From Porites lobata (taxonomy: Eukaryota > Cnidaria > Anthozoa > Scleractinia > Poritidae): a DNA stretch of 64,000 nt. Shown piece after piece: positions 48,056 through 60,840 of this stretch; the stretch's first letter is position 1; every line of letters begins with the position of its first letter. Below the pieces are notes generated by a model. It was not told the DNA's origin. It saw nothing but the letters and a program-made list of their open reading frames with translations, and ran no database searches. The translations under genes were made by a program, and so were the position numbers. Location of the stretch: the NCBI GenBank assembly GCA_942486035.1, contig CALNXK010000015.1:726001-790000 (forward strand), written 5' to 3'.

Positions 48056-49309
48056 TGCGGAGCTTCACGCAACACGACAACCAATTGCGTGACGACAGCA
48101 AAATCCGAGTATGTGGACAACCTCGGGAATCACAAAAACTTTTTGACACAAAGGAAAATTACTAGTAAGAGAAGAAATAAAGAAAATGATACGAAAAAAG
48201 AAATTCATGCAGTTCGAAAATTCCCCACCCTTGCCAATAAACTTCGCCCCATAATCGGGCTGTTGCATTTAACATCCCTACCCCCCGGTCGAGGAATCAC
48301 CTTTTCTTCTTACCCCTGATCGAGATTAAACAAAACAGGCCATTTCCGAGTTTTAAAATATATATCTCGCTTTCAAACGAAGCTAAGTGCAAACCTTTCT
48401 TGTGAAAATGAGTTATTTTTGCATGAGAATAAAAATCATTTTCATATTATTTGCTTCGTAGCCTCGCTTTAAAACAGAGGCTTTGGGCAACCCCGAAACG
48501 GCCTACTGCATTCACCCCTGAAGACTTCCCAGAAATATGGGTGCTGTGTGGATCTATCTCTGCAAAATATGGGTCTACCCCTGAAGAATTGCGTGAAAAT
48601 TAAAGCTTCACCCCCAAAGAATTCCTTTTTTGTTTTCGTTTTTGTTTTTACTCTACCCCTAAAGAAATCCTCAATTCTTATAACTTTACCCTGGAGAATT
48701 CCATTTGTTCTTAACCGGGGAAGGAGGACATTTCAGTCGCAACGCCGAGTTTCGGCCACCTGTGGTTTAACTCTCTGATGCTTACGGGTAAGTTCTCTGG
48801 TGCTGTGGGGGTGCACTCTGGCCGGGACGGGGAAAAAAGGGGGGAAACAATAGGAGAAAGTGGTTGCCAAAATGCAGCGTGGTATGACTCAAAATCGCTT
48901 AGTTGTTCAGATCCAGACGGCACTTTGGAGAAAAGGAAGACCCTTATTCAGCCGCAATAAAAAGCTTCACCCTTCAAAAGAGGTCAAAGAAAATGCTCTT
49001 GCATCAGAGGGCAAATCCTGCCGACAAGAAACAAAAACCTCAGTAAATCGATATGTGTGCCATGACTTCTCAGTGTGAAACAAGCGGCTAAAATCACATT
49101 TGCTCAGTGAAAATGGAGAACCTTCCAGAGCATAATCTACCCGGCAGGTCCAGCAGAGGAAAAAACTTATGGTAACAAGCAGTATTTTGGCATAAGGTAA
49201 AAGTCGTGTAGGCCTACCTATAAATACCCGAAGGTGTAATTCCTGACGGCGACCGAACGCTGTTGACCTCTTTGTACTTTTCTTCGGAGCTTCACGTTCT
49301 GGAGAAGTC
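48056..49309. other. Intergenic, no confident gene
   Basis: ACCCCTGAAGA-type words recur at 48510-48680. On the minus strand an ATG at 49311 opens a basic frame ending at a possible donor (about 49219, before GTAGGC). It overlaps the start of the plus-strand frame at 49310 and has no identified continuation. Confidence 0.3.
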
Positions 49310-49690
49310 ATGATAGTATCTGTACCTTTCGCACTCCAAGTTCGCTCTTTGCAGGAGCTTGTTAAATTAGAAACTGAACTAGCAAGACGAACGGCCTGTC
49401 GCGCACAATTTGAGCAGCTTAAATCGGAAAAGCTTTCTCCTTGCTCAAGTGGAAATCTTAACGATTCAATGCTTGAAATAGTGCAACGCTGTCTTGACCA
49501 CTGTCAACCAGCAAGGTCTTATTTCTCGGAAACGCCAAAGACCGGCACCGCGCGTACTAATTATCTTACTGGAGATCAACGACTTTTTGCAAAATTGACA
49601 ATGAGGCTCGCGCTCCATTTCACTCTGTTTTCAGAAGGAGCAAAACACCGCTTATTTCCCGTTAATTTTTCCACGCGCGAAATTGATTGA
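49310..49690 (+). CDS. Hypothetical protein, coiled-coil-like start
   Basis: A 126-codon open frame with no recognised family. The part after the possible acceptor CTCTTTGCAG (about 49354) looks the most protein-like: ELVKLETELARRTACRAQFE is a charged, heptad-like segment, followed by SMLEIVQRCLDHCQPAR. The rest is featureless, and the stop lies about 60 bp before a transposon. It could be an exon of a larger gene, a retro-copy fragment or chance. The neighbouring minus-strand frame starting at 49311 gives a head-to-head arrangement. Codon use does not clearly support or exclude it. Confidence 0.25.
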   Translation: MIVSVPFALQVRSLQELVKLETELARRTACRAQFEQLKSEKLSPCSSGNLNDSMLEIVQRCLDHCQPARSYFSETPKTGTARTNYLTGDQRLFAKLTMRLALHFTLFSEGAKHRLFPVNFSTREID

Positions 49691-49752
49691 CAGATAACGA
49701 TCTTACTGACAGATAATCAGTAGGATAATTACAAGAGGGCGGAATAGCGGCC

Positions 49753-52070
49753 TGTACAGTACCGCAAATGATCCCCAACCGCAAATGATCCCGAGACCGC
49801 AAATGATCCCCAAAATGGACCGCAAGTGATCCCCAAAGTCGACCGCAAATGATCCCGTAAGAAAAATAGGAATGACTTGGACTCAAGTTGGCGGATCATC
49901 GTGTCGATTTTACTATTATTACCAAAACGTCAGATTAAAAGCTAAATTTTACTTCTCAAATAAATCTATGAATAAAAACTAAATGAAAAAAAAAATCATT
50001 TAAGTGTAAAAACGAAGTCGGTAGGCAACACACGACTTTTACCTCATGCTAAAATGCTGCTTGTTCCGATGAATTTTTTCCGGATCTGGCGGGTAGATTA
50101 TACCTCGGAGCAAAACGTTTTGACTGAGCAAATGTAATTTTTGCCGCTTATTTCATACTGAGAGGTCATGACTGTCATGACACGCATTTTCTGCGGTTAT
50201 TGTTGTCTTGCTGTTTATCACGTAAAATTAACACTTCAGAGAGAAATCAAAATTAAATATTCTGAAAATTAATTTCACACTTTCAAAAAGATCAGTAAAG
50301 TCAATAAAGCTCTTGTTATGTAGAGGGTGCCCGGCTCTGTATTCCTCAGCTTCTAGGCGTTAAAATAATAGAGTCTTTTCTGCGTAACGTCCTGCCTGTC
50401 TTAAATTTTTCAGCGACGAAACATTCTTGAAAGAATGAAGCAATTGAGGTAAGGTAAGCGGTAGTTATCGCGTGACAAAACATCGTAGGAAACCGTCACA
50501 TTCACGGACGAAAAAGAAAACCGCCTATAATTATTCGGATCCGGGATTTTAGCATGAGGTAAAAGTCCTCTGTTGCCTACCGACTTCGTTTTTACACTTG
50601 AATGATTTTTTTTTCATTTAGTTTTTATTCATAGATTTATTTGAGAAGTAAAATTTAGCTTTTAATCTGTCGTTTTGTAATAACAATAAAATCGACACGA
50701 TGATCCGCCAACTCGTGAGTCCAAGCATAGGCGTACGGGCCGGGGGGGCGAGGGGGGCTGCAGCCCCCCCAAATTTTGGGCAACTCAGATTTTTTGGGCA
50801 GCAAGAGAAAATTTGGGCAAAGCCAGCTTTTAAAGACGTTTCCATGTTTTTTTATTAGTGTTTTGAAGAGATAAATATTTTCTATTTTAACCTGAAGTCG
50901 GTGTAATAAACCAGTTACATTCACACGAGACAGTGGTTGCCAAGCACGTGAAAAGTTTGTAGTTATAAGGGAAGGGTATCATGTGATGATTTTTTTTCAT
51001 CGTTGGGCGCTGTACTGCAATGGGCTATTTCCAATCGTGAATTGATTACAATAAACTTCTGCCTAACTTCATTTCTAGAATCATCTCTGTTAGTTGGACA
51101 GTATGTTGCAGATAGCATCAGCGATGGGTCTGAAAGTGAAGAAGTGGCTGACTAATTCTCAGTTTAATACGAGAAGAATCTTAATTTTTTAAAAAAATCT
51201 ATCAAGCGTTTTAAATTATTCACTAATTTGTTAAAGTAGACCGAAATGTTTACAAAACCGCTAACAAGAGCGCCATGATACATACTAATCAAATCCTTCT
51301 TTGTAGCAATTGACCGGAATTAATTCTATATTCACACACGTTTTTAAAAAGATTGAAACTGCTATAAGGTGAAATTGCATGTCAAAAGCGCTTCGTTTTC
51401 TAGAGATAACGGCTAAACATCAAGATTTTCCTTTTTTTAATGTTTTTCTGACGATAAAAACTTTATCCCAAAATATTTCGATAACGCTCTTACAGATTCT
51501 GTTTTACCTTCACGAATATCGAGGCGACTATTGGAGGAAAAAGCTCCCGAGAACGATTTCACAGTGAGAAATAATGCTGCAAGTGTAATAGGTAATGGCG
51601 TCAGTTCGTTGCTTTGACAACTCCGATGTCATTGCAACCCAGATCATGACAAATTTTCATCTTTATCTAATACAACCGTGGTCCCCGTAGCAATCTTTCC
51701 AAATGCTTGTTTATGGCCACCGTAGTTTATGCTCAAACTTGGTAGGTATTGACCCTGAAAAACTGTATCGAGCCACTTTCATAGGCCAGTACGGCCTATG
51801 TTGTTGCATCGTATGGCCCTCTTTTCTCTTCGACTGTTTTGTAAAATTTGGGCAACTTGCAAGAATTTTTTGGGCAAATGGTTTACCGCCCCCCCTGGCC
51901 GAAAACTGCCCGTACGCCTATGAGTCCAAGTCATTCCTATTTTTCTTTCGGGATCATTTGCGGTCGACTTTGGGGATCACTTGCGGTCGAGGATCATTTG
52001 CGGTCCATTTTGGGGATCATTTGCGGTCTCGGGATCAGTTGCGGTTGGGGATCATTTGCGGTACTGTACA
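49753..52070. mobile_element. Long-inverted-repeat element with CCGCAAATGATCCCC arrays, GGCC flanks
   Basis: Perfect outer ends TGTACAGTACCGCAAATGAT and its inverse, flanked by GGCC on both sides (49749-49752 and 52071-52074). Each arm first holds five or six units of CCGCAAATGATCCC, then about 250 bp of unique sequence, also inverted (49860-50060 against 50560-50720). The right arm is interrupted by another transposon. No transposase found. Confidence 0.8.
50726..51922. mobile_element. hAT-type element nested in the right arm, 8 bp target duplication
   Basis: Ends CATAGGCGTACGGGC and GCCCGTACGCCTATG. AGTCCAAG lies on both sides (50718-50725 and 51923-51930). The left arm of the host element keeps the same region uninterrupted. 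Subterminal TTTGGGCA repeats occur near both ends. The 1.2 kb interior lacks a recognisable transposase. Confidence 0.85.
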
Positions 52071-52092
52071 GGCCTCAAATGTTTGTCTACAG

Positions 52093-52118
52093 GCTCTCTC
52101 TCTCTCTCTCTCTCTCTC
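52093..52118. repeat. (CT)n microsatellite
   Basis: A pure CT run just outside the long-inverted-repeat element. Confidence 0.95.
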
Positions 52119-52119
52119 C

Positions 52120-53390
52120 CCCCTATTCACTTTTGTCAGTTCTTTGAAAACTGAAGAGGTATGCGCAATTGGAACGAGATAGAATTATTTAAAAGTGGTG
52201 AAAAAAGTGGAGCATTTCTGGTCTAATAATTTGTACTTTTTGAAATAGGGATTAGCTGGTGCGTCCCACGTTGAGATGATTTATGCAACTGGCTCCCAAA
52301 AGTCGAAATCAGGTGACCGCTACCGCAGAGATGCCAATCCATTCGGAATTATAAGTAGGAAAAGCCCCCAGTTTAAAGTCAAAACTAGAATAGGCCAATG
52401 AAATGGCAAGTCTTTCTGTAAACATGTACTTGGGACTTTTTGGCCTAGCGATATGATTGCGGTTTCCACGAAGGACGTTTATTCCTACAAAACACCTGCG
52501 TCATTCGGGTCCATTCTCAGTTCAGTGAACATGAATGAAGTATATTTTTCTAAACTGAACATGGGAATGTGACGCCTGGTCTAAAATTCTAGATCTCGCC
52601 ATTCATCGTCAGTTAATTCATTTCCAAACTATTTTAATGGTAGCAGTTTTTTGAAAAAATCATAAACGATGTTTTTTTAAAATCATACACAGATGGCTTT
52701 TAATAGGCACTAAAAATGAATACCCCCGACTCTAAAAATATTCAAAACCACCCATCCTTTTCTTGCGGTCTCCATTATGTAAGGGCCTTCACCGGGTGAC
52801 CAATGCTAAACAACGCCAGGAGTAGCTTTGAAAATTTAACCTGATGTTCTAAACTAGACTGTATCTTTACCGCAGTTGATTTACTTTTGACTAACCAAAC
52901 AAAAACTATAATATATCCTCTGATTCGATATTAATGATTTGGCAAAGACTGTCTTCTTATCTTTAACTAATCCATTTTACAAGTGCGCTAGGATCCAAGA
53001 TCGTTCTTTCATGCAAATGTGAACAGAAAGAATGATCTAGCGGGTGAACGGTTCATTACTTCACGATTGGAAAAGTGTCAAAATATTGAGATTTCACGGT
53101 TCTATGACTCATACAGAAAATTGACCATTGATTAGAGCTAACAAGCAGCATAACTTTCATGTGGCTGCTGTTTGCGTCAAAAAGAGAACAGTACCTCGCA
53201 GTTTCCGTGGTAAGTACGCTGCTTCCTGTTCAGTCACATAATCAATTACTTCTATTTTCTAAAGTGTATCTCAGTGTTCGTGGCTAAAGTAGCGGTCGGT
53301 TAATTGGTGTTTAGGCTAGTGCTCTGAGCTCGTCTTCCACATAGCCATAGGGTAAGCTCGAGTTTTCGGTCCCAGAAGCTCATATGTAAG
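52120..53390. other. Intergenic, nothing recognised
   Basis: No splice-bounded frame or inverted repeat was noticed. Confidence 0.4.
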
Positions 53391-53417
53391 TTGCGTTTGC
53401 GTTTGCGTTTGCGTTTG
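53391..53417. repeat. (GCGTTT)n short tandem repeat
   Basis: About four perfect units of TTGCGT. Confidence 0.9.
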
Positions 53418-53856
53418 CTGATGATTCTCGCCCCTGAAAGCTGTTATCTAGCTACAGCATAAGTTTGGGGCTAACTGCTTGAACGACAGAAATCTTAATG
53501 TGAGAACAGTTGAAGTTTAACTTGATTCTGCAGGCGATACTAAACTACTTGGCATGAAGATAGACAACTGTTTTTGAACAACCGCATCGAATAAAGGAAA
53601 GCGACTTGGCCTTTTCAAAAGAACAGATAAATTTCTGTGACTGAAAGCTGAGATACTTGACTACGGGGGTTATTGTCTGGAGGACAGGAAGCAAACAAGC
53701 CGCACGTCCAAGACGCAATCAATTTACAGAAACGATGCGCCAGAGTAATCCTAGACAAAAAATAAGACACCCCCTCGGGGCCTTTATTTAGAGACCTTAA
53801 CGTCATGCCAGGATTTGATAAAAGACAAGAACGCGCTTACAGCGGCATTCCCTCTT

Positions 53857-53963
53857 GCGGTTTTTGAGCGATTTTGCATGAATTTTAGTTCGCCGTTGAC
53901 TGTTCTATTATATGGAACAGTCAACGGCGAACTAAAATTCATTCAAAATCGCTCAAAAACCGC
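53857..53963. repeat. Perfect-stem foldback
   Basis: Arms of about 49 bp (GCGGTTTTTGAGCGATTTTG onwards) are inverted around TATTATAT; one base differs. Probably a tiny foldback transposon. Confidence 0.85.
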
Positions 53964-55224
53964 TTCTGAGGCAAAAGGACGACTATACACCACAGGCAAG
54001 GTAATTCAACGTTAATTTATCATTGATTTATATACATAGTTAGCGATATATCGCTATAGGTGAAGCAAACGGTAAATCCAGTACATTTACTATAAAATAA
54101 CAATCGGTTACACAAACCTATTGTGTGGGCCCCCTGTGGCTATACGCGTGTATAAATACACGAAAATTCAAGGGTCTCTATTCCAGAGAAATTACATCAC
54201 TGGCAGAGATTAAAAAAGAAAGATTTACATGGCACGTCATTTCAATCGTCGCCGAAAATAAACCGCCTTCTCATCACAAGACTCATTTGCATACAGTGAA
54301 AGTTTACAACACCTGATCGTCGCAGTTTTGCTAATTAAGATTCTTATTTTTTTTCCACCACTCAGTAGTGTGCGCTTGTTCCAAAGTAATCAACGCTTTC
54401 AAGAGATAGAATTCGTGGACCTACACGTTTTGGAAAAGCCCCAAATTTAATCCTTCCCGTAAGCTTTCTTCGCAAAACAGGCGTGGCTTCGATCATGCAA
54501 CGATTCTTAGTCCCAGATTCCACGCGGTCTCTGCAAGGAAAACCTGGCACAATGACCCTCCCCTTGTGTACAAAATACAAAGAAAAACGCGCTGCAGATT
54601 ATGAGTCTCGCTGCTTATGCAAGCGAGACTGATAAGTACAGTAATTAATGTTTTGATCCGCGAACCATAACAAGCAATTACCCAATCACGGGGCAAATTT
54701 AGATTTTACTAAAACCTACTTTCTGACAAATTTCAATCTATAGTCAATCATTGGTAACAATTTTATGGCGATCAGACAGGGAGAAAATCACTTTTAAAGC
54801 AATTGAAAAATACCGGTATGGCCTCTGAAAAACTATATCGAAACACCTTAATAAACCTCTATTTCTGTGTCTATAAAGCAAAATAAAGATCTTAGGATCA
54901 TCTCGGGATGAATTTAGAGAAAATGTAAGGGCTTTCTTTCCCCGGAGACAAAGCAAACGGTCCTTAAGAACGAGCTGTTTTTTTTACGATAGTCAAGGAC
55001 TGTACAGAACGACTGTCTGCCATTGCCTTGTCACTAGGCCTCATTATTCTGCGCGGCCAATGCGTTTCGGGTCACGTGGTTCGAGCGAGTTTTGTCTCGG
55101 GTCTCGGAAACGCCACCGAAATGCTTTGACCAGTACTTACTGTTCAGCTGGCTTTCACCATCTGAGTCAAGCAACAGATCTAGCTGCTAAAGAATAATTT
55201 TATGTTTTACCGCTGATTTTGGCG
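53964..55224. other. Intergenic, no confident gene
   Basis: A minus-strand open frame at 54362-54580 has no domain and no matching splice signals. A 25 bp word at about 55061-55085 (GCCAATGCGTTTCGGGTCAC and on) recurs inverted at about 58430-58455. Confidence 0.35.
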
Positions 55225-55416
55225 TAGACTTCACGGTCCCCTATTTTTTTTTTCGTGAGATCGTCGAGATATAGTACGTCCTACCGTTAATGGCGGCCAT
55301 CTTGATTTTCAAATGTACCGGAGGTAGTTTTGACACTCGTGCAAGATGGCAACCCGAAACGCAAAGCGCTTGATCTCGACGATCTTACGGAAAAATAGAG
55401 GACTGTGAATAGTCTA
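55225..55416. mobile_element. 192 bp foldback MITE with 9 bp target duplication
   Basis: Ends TAGACT and AGTCTA continue into about 40 bp inverted arms (CGTGAGATCGTCGAGAT region). ATTTTGGCG lies on both sides exactly (55216-55224 and 55417-55425), fitting a Mutator-type element. Confidence 0.8.
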
Positions 55417-55864
55417 ATTTTGGCGACGCTTTTGTACAGTTTTCAGACCGAACTTCCTGGCTTCCTGGCCAAGAAAGTCAATAACGTTTTTTCTTGAATG
55501 TTAAAAGTGTTCGCTGCTCCTAGGGTCTCGCCTTGTATCTTTCGATTGGCCTTGGAAAAATACTGACAACAGTTTTCAATACTGACACCGTACCAGTCAT
55601 GTGTACACTGAATAGCGAATTGGAGATCTAAAAACAAAGCGCTTTCAACTCGTCCTACAAAACGCAGGCCAAGTGAGGTCAAGCAAGACTCATGCCCCGC
55701 GCGCTTTCTTTTTCTTTCTCCCAGCCTCCCTGCGACACAAAGAGGCCTCTGCGGAGGAGAGAGCGTAAGGAGTCAAAGTAGCCGCGAAATAGGAAATGCA
55801 ACTGGTCATAAGTGAGTTTAGCACCTTCCTTAAAATCAACAAATGTAGGGAAATATTTCTTTTA

Positions 55865-55970
55865 TGGTTAACTCTTTTTACCCTATTTACGGCTAACGGT
55901 TAAAATTTGTCAATTTTTACGGCTATCGACTAAATTTTTGGCCATTTTACGCCTGACGGTTAATTCCATT
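55865..55970. repeat. Short repeat of TTTACGGCTAACGGTTAA units
   Basis: Three degenerate units of TTTTACG(G/C)CT(A/G)(A/T)CG(G/A)(C/T)TAA(A/T)TT follow one another. Confidence 0.7.
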
Positions 55971-56102
55971 GAGACCCTCGTGAAAGGGGTTTTGAAACTC
56001 CACCCCCACAGGGACAGGCTCCTTTTGAATTTAATCGAACCTAAGTATCAGGCCTTTCTTCTTTGTTTTCAAGACACCCCCTCTGGTACCCAGGGTACCT
56101 CC

Positions 56103-56112
56103 AATAATAATA

Positions 56113-56145
<33 letters not shown>
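56103..56145. repeat. (AAT)n then (AT)n microsatellite
   Basis: A short AAT run passes into about 16 AT units. Confidence 0.95.
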
Positions 56146-56150
<5 letters not shown>

Positions 56151-58858
56151 GGGGGGTCTTTGTTTTCAAGTTTTGAGGTCTTAGGGGGTCTTTGTTTACA
56201 AGACACCCGGTTTAACAGATGGTCGAAGGCCTCAGTTGAATTTCACTTCGCACGTGCTTCGCGCACTGGCTGAGCTTGACAAACAAAGAGGTAAACAAGT
56301 GATGTCACAGACATGCGTAGTACGTTATTCAGCCCATGGAGAGTGGAAATTTATTCAAAATGGCGGCCAAGATAAAGACTGAGAGGATCTGGGTACGAGG
56401 TCTTGAGGCTGGTGAAAAACAAACAAATTGGCCGCAAAGGCAAACTCGAAAGAAGCTAAAAATATGCAAGAATGCACTTACAAGCCACAGGAATACGGCA
56501 GAATGATATAGCGATCTTATTTTCTGTTCAATAACCTTCATTTGTTTTAAGCCTGAACGTTCTAGCGTACGCAGCACTTAACAACTGTCTACAAGTTATT
56601 TTCTCGATGCCGGCCATTTTCACTGTTTTCTTTTTTTTTTTTTGCCAACCCTGAGTGCCAGAGGTTCAGTTTTCTTCTTTCATGAAAGGGGAGCTTTTTC
56701 TAACTGTGAGCGCAATTTATTTTATCTTAGCAATTTCAAGAACAGACCTCTGAAGCCAAGGAATTTTTTATCGCTCTAAAACCTCTGCCGCTCCGAAATT
56801 CAACTAAGCATTGATTGATTCGCAGACACTTTAAGCTGATAAATTATCGTCAGTTTTGTTACAGATCTTCATGAGGTTTCTGACTGAGTTTTTCTATCTG
56901 CACACATCTTAACTGAACTCTGATCTGTAAAGAAACAATTTTTTTCTGAAAACGAGAACCAGAGAACACTATTTTGTTAATATAATTTGAGGAAACTTTG
57001 GTTCTAACAATATGAAAATTAAACAAGTTCTTCGTTCAGTTTGGATATTTTGTCAATTGATCTGGTACAGGTAAAGAAAATGTTGTCAATCTTCATCTGC
57101 TTCACAGTTTTTAGACTTTCCAAATGTTGGCTTTCGATATCTAACCCTGTTCACAATGCTTCCGGGCAATAGAGACTGGAAACTCATCAGTTTCATCTAG
57201 CAAAAAGCCCAAGTACAAGAAGGTTGTAGGTCAAGCAGCCGAGGATCAAAAACAAATCCGAACTTCCAGTTGGTAAATAAACTATCCCGGATCGGTCCAC
57301 ACGAAGTTTTACAGTCGTCGTTGATTGATACAGTCTTTTATTTTTTAGTGAAGGATAATAAGGGAAGGGGAGGTAGGGTAGGGGTTTAAAGAGAGGGGGG
57401 ATTATTGTTAAAACTTTCTTCCTCTGGAAAGGGGGGCTTATTAGAGGGGGGGGGGGGCTTAATAGAGGATTTAAGATATTGTTATTATTGTTTTTTTGTC
57501 TCTCAGATGTCAAAAAGAGCATTAAACCTGCTTTAATAGCTAGCAAAAAGTGAATTGTGTTTCCATTGTTTGCAATATAGCAATCCAAAATGTATTCTCC
57601 ACTTTGAAATAGATTTGATTTTTAGAGCAAAAGCTTTTTTAATCCCTGACTTTGGTTTATTTCACACATTACTTGGGGCTGCACTTTGCCATGTCAATGT
57701 GCAAATTGACTAAAGGCTAGACTCCAGTTGTTCAAAAGTTTGATAGTCCTATCTGAGTGACAAGCATTGTAAAAGTTGCTATCTCACTTGGGGATAATAA
57801 GTCTTTTAAGTCAAACATGCTTTGCTTGTCAGATGGGCCCTTTCATACTCTAAAATTGAGACATGACTCGATAGAGGTGTGCTGATTATTGATCATAATC
57901 TATCATTGATCAGAAACCTAAATCAAAATGAGTATTACTTAAACAAATGTTCAATTGATTATTGTGGAAAATTAACAAAAAAGTTGTCGACAAATGGGGA
58001 CATTAATACACCTGTGTTCTCTTTTTGATGGGCTCGTCATAACGAACTTTCTATGAAGTTTAGTTGGTTTAACTATGCGATAGACAAGCCTCTGCTTGCA
58101 GGGTAGGTTTTTGTTTTGTTCACTTACAAAATGATTTTCAATGTTTAAAGTGGTCCACAGGGGACACATAACTACAATCAACTATAATTGATTATCAGTT
58201 TAATAATTGGGTTAATCTGATTATTTCTGATGATATGATTATGATACAGACACTATTACTAAGACTCAGCCAGCGCGTACATCTCACAGCTTCAACCTCA
58301 CATCCCAACATCTAAACAAGCTGAAAGCCTTGCCTTGTCCCTGTGCGGCATTTTCCCAGGCCTTCTTGGTCAATTCATTTGGGGGACGTATCTTAGGCAA
58401 ACTGGCGGGAAACTATGTCACTATTTAACTTGGGACCACGTGACCCGAAACGCATTGGCAGTGACTGAGCAACTAAAAGCCCACTATGCTAATGCAGACT
58501 CTGGCGCAAAACACTCCAAAAGCCTTGTAATCCATTCATGAAAAATCCCATGATCCAGAAGTTGCAGGCCCCTTCTGCTCTTGTCTATTCAGTGGATAGT
58601 GATATATGCACCCCTTGAAGCAGTTTATTATTTTTTTAATCCAAGTTTTAGAACTGAATTATAGCTGCTTCATAATCATATCCAGCTGGTTTTGGAATAC
58701 AACAATCCCAGCCACTATTTCACCTGGTCCACAGACCCATTTCAAGCATCTGTTTAGTGACAAGAACCATGCACACTTAGTCCACAGTAATTAGAAGCTC
58801 AATTGACAGGTTTTGGTTTGACAGAAAACGTATTTATCTTAGGTTTGCTGTCGCCCCA
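56146..58858. other. Intergenic, no confident gene
   Basis: Contains a G-rich tract at 57395-57470 and a poly-T at 56630-56643. A 47-codon frame beginning at 56361 (MAAKIKTERI) has no splice support. No domain was recognised. Confidence 0.35.
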
Positions 58859-59055
58859 TATAAGGGAATCCGGAATCCGGGAAATTTTTCTCTTGGAATC
58901 TGGAATCCTGGGCTTTGGAATCTGGAATAAAGGTCAAGTATTCTGGATCCCACTTATAATTGGAACCCGGAACCCAAGTTCCACTGACAAAGAATCCAGA
59001 ATGCAGTATCCATGGTGCGGGATTGAGAATCCAAGACTGTCAGATTCCCTTGCAA
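58859..59055. repeat. GGAATC(T/C)GGAATCC repeat block
   Basis: Many GGAATC/GGAACC words, bounded by AAGGGAATC and the inverse GATTCCCTT, suggest a small degraded inverted-repeat element. Confidence 0.6.
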
Positions 59056-60840
59056 GGGCTGATCACTGTTTTCAACTTGATAAAATAAAATAAAAAATGT
59101 GCTTTCATTACTTTATTTTTGCAACTGGAAAGAAATCCCACAAGCTTCAACACACTCATATGCAAGTTTTTTATTTCTGAGATTATGCACGATTTCTTTA
59201 TAACCCCTGCATTAATATAATTGTGCATGATACAGCTATTGTTGAAAGAAAACAAAAGTCAGAACAGTACTAAACCTTTGCAAACGGATAGCCAACTTTA
59301 TTGATAAGCTGAAGCCTTGCAAGTATTCTTTGACAAATTGGGAATCAAAGAAACAAATCTTTAGTAAGTTAGGACACACAAACCAAATAGCACGAGCAAC
59401 AGAAATACATCTATGCCTTGTAATATTCCCAGCGATTACCATTTCAGATATCTCATAACTTATCGTACGCATTTGTAAATATATGTAGCAGCTGGTTTGG
59501 CTGAAACTCGATCGCGTGTGCCTTAAATCACATGCTGAACACCGATGAAAGCAAGAATTAAATCGGCTATCTTCGAATCTTTACCTTCCAACGGTACAGT
59601 CACAGTTTTCCAAACAATCAGACCTGAATTCTGTCCACCTTTTTGGTCTCAAACACCGAAGAAAGCACTTCTCAGACTCCACAAAGCCCTCAAAGGGCCA
59701 CCATCTTTGTTTTGGAAAGAGTAAACCAATGAGAGCGCACGGATGAACGCACCACAGTATGCACCAATCAGCGATCGTTTTAGTTCGCTGTGTGCTAGAG
59801 TCTTCTCTCCTGCCGCCGCCTTATTGGAATGCGAGAAGACCCTGGGAATGATGTTGCCTTAAATACATGTATGGCGGTGAATCTCAAACCAAAGCTTTTG
59901 CTTATGACCTTTATTCATGATAGTCATGCAGCCGTAAAAGGATTGTGTTTCATCTTGTTTTACCGATGAGGTAGATCGATGTTCATGCAAGGAAAAGGAA
60001 AAAAACCTCTTTTTTATCTTCACATTATAAATCAAAGTTCCCCGGAACGTGTACATTGTATATGAAGCAATTTAACAGCTACATACGTTTTCTGACCAAA
60101 GTGTTTGATATGAACAGCTTACATTAATTTGGCAGATAAAAGAGTTAAATAGAATAATACTGTTTTTGTTTTGTTTTTTGTTTTTTGTTTTTGCTTTTGT
60201 TTTCTTTGTTGGAGTTCATTTATATACTGAAGCTTGCCTACATGATACTAATATAGAAGAACTCGTACATTGTTCTTGATAGTTGATCAAAAAAATAACA
60301 ATTCTGAGAAACTGACACAACAACCGTGTCCTATAACTTCCGGGAAATATTGTTATATCTCAATTCTTGGATTGATTGTGGCTCTTGCGATCTAGTCGCT
60401 CTAGAGCAGTCCACTACACGCGTCAAAGCATAGCTGTACACTGACTTTTTGCATGGATTAGGCTTTGTTGGAATAAACACAGGGCGCTGTTGTAAGAATT
60501 CGTGACAGTTGTGCAAACCCGAGACGAAGGGTTTGCATTACTTTCGAGCCGTGATTGTGCCGTCAGGTGTGCCAGTACGGCTAAAACTTGTTTTCAACTG
60601 CAGTTCCCAAGAAAGGAGCAGAACGGTTGGTAGTGGCACTTATTAAAGCTTATTATTTTTTTTAGTAATCACAAATTGTACGTTGCACACGACTGTTTGC
60701 CCGCTTCAGTAATCAGTTCTCGTTTTGCAAAAAAAGAAAAAAAGAATGTCAGGCTTAACCGAAACAGCCTTAATACAGCGTGTTTGTAAAGATTGTTCGA
60801 ATTGCACTGGAAAACATCTTTGATGCCACAGCATTTTTGA
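59056..60840. other. Intergenic; possible minus-strand promoter near 59700-59830
   Basis: Two CCAAT boxes lie on the minus strand, near 59725 and 59765. They precede a stretch that ends at a GGAAG/GTAAAG donor (about 59585) but has an early stop after ATG, so at most a non-coding leader. A T-rich (GTTTTTT)n run lies at 60160-60200. Confidence 0.25.

Noticed and set aside
49756..49860. CRISPR-like array of CCGCAAATGATCCC units
   Set aside because: The spacing is irregular and short, the genome is eukaryotic, and the same array is mirrored at 51950-52065 as part of a transposon end.
51703..52182. 159-codon plus-strand frame
   Set aside because: It crosses the end of the hAT element, the inverted-repeat array and the CT run, so it is open by chance.
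56361..56504. Short frame MAAKIKTERI with a good start context
   Set aside because: Only 47 codons, no splice donor in frame and no recognisable domain.
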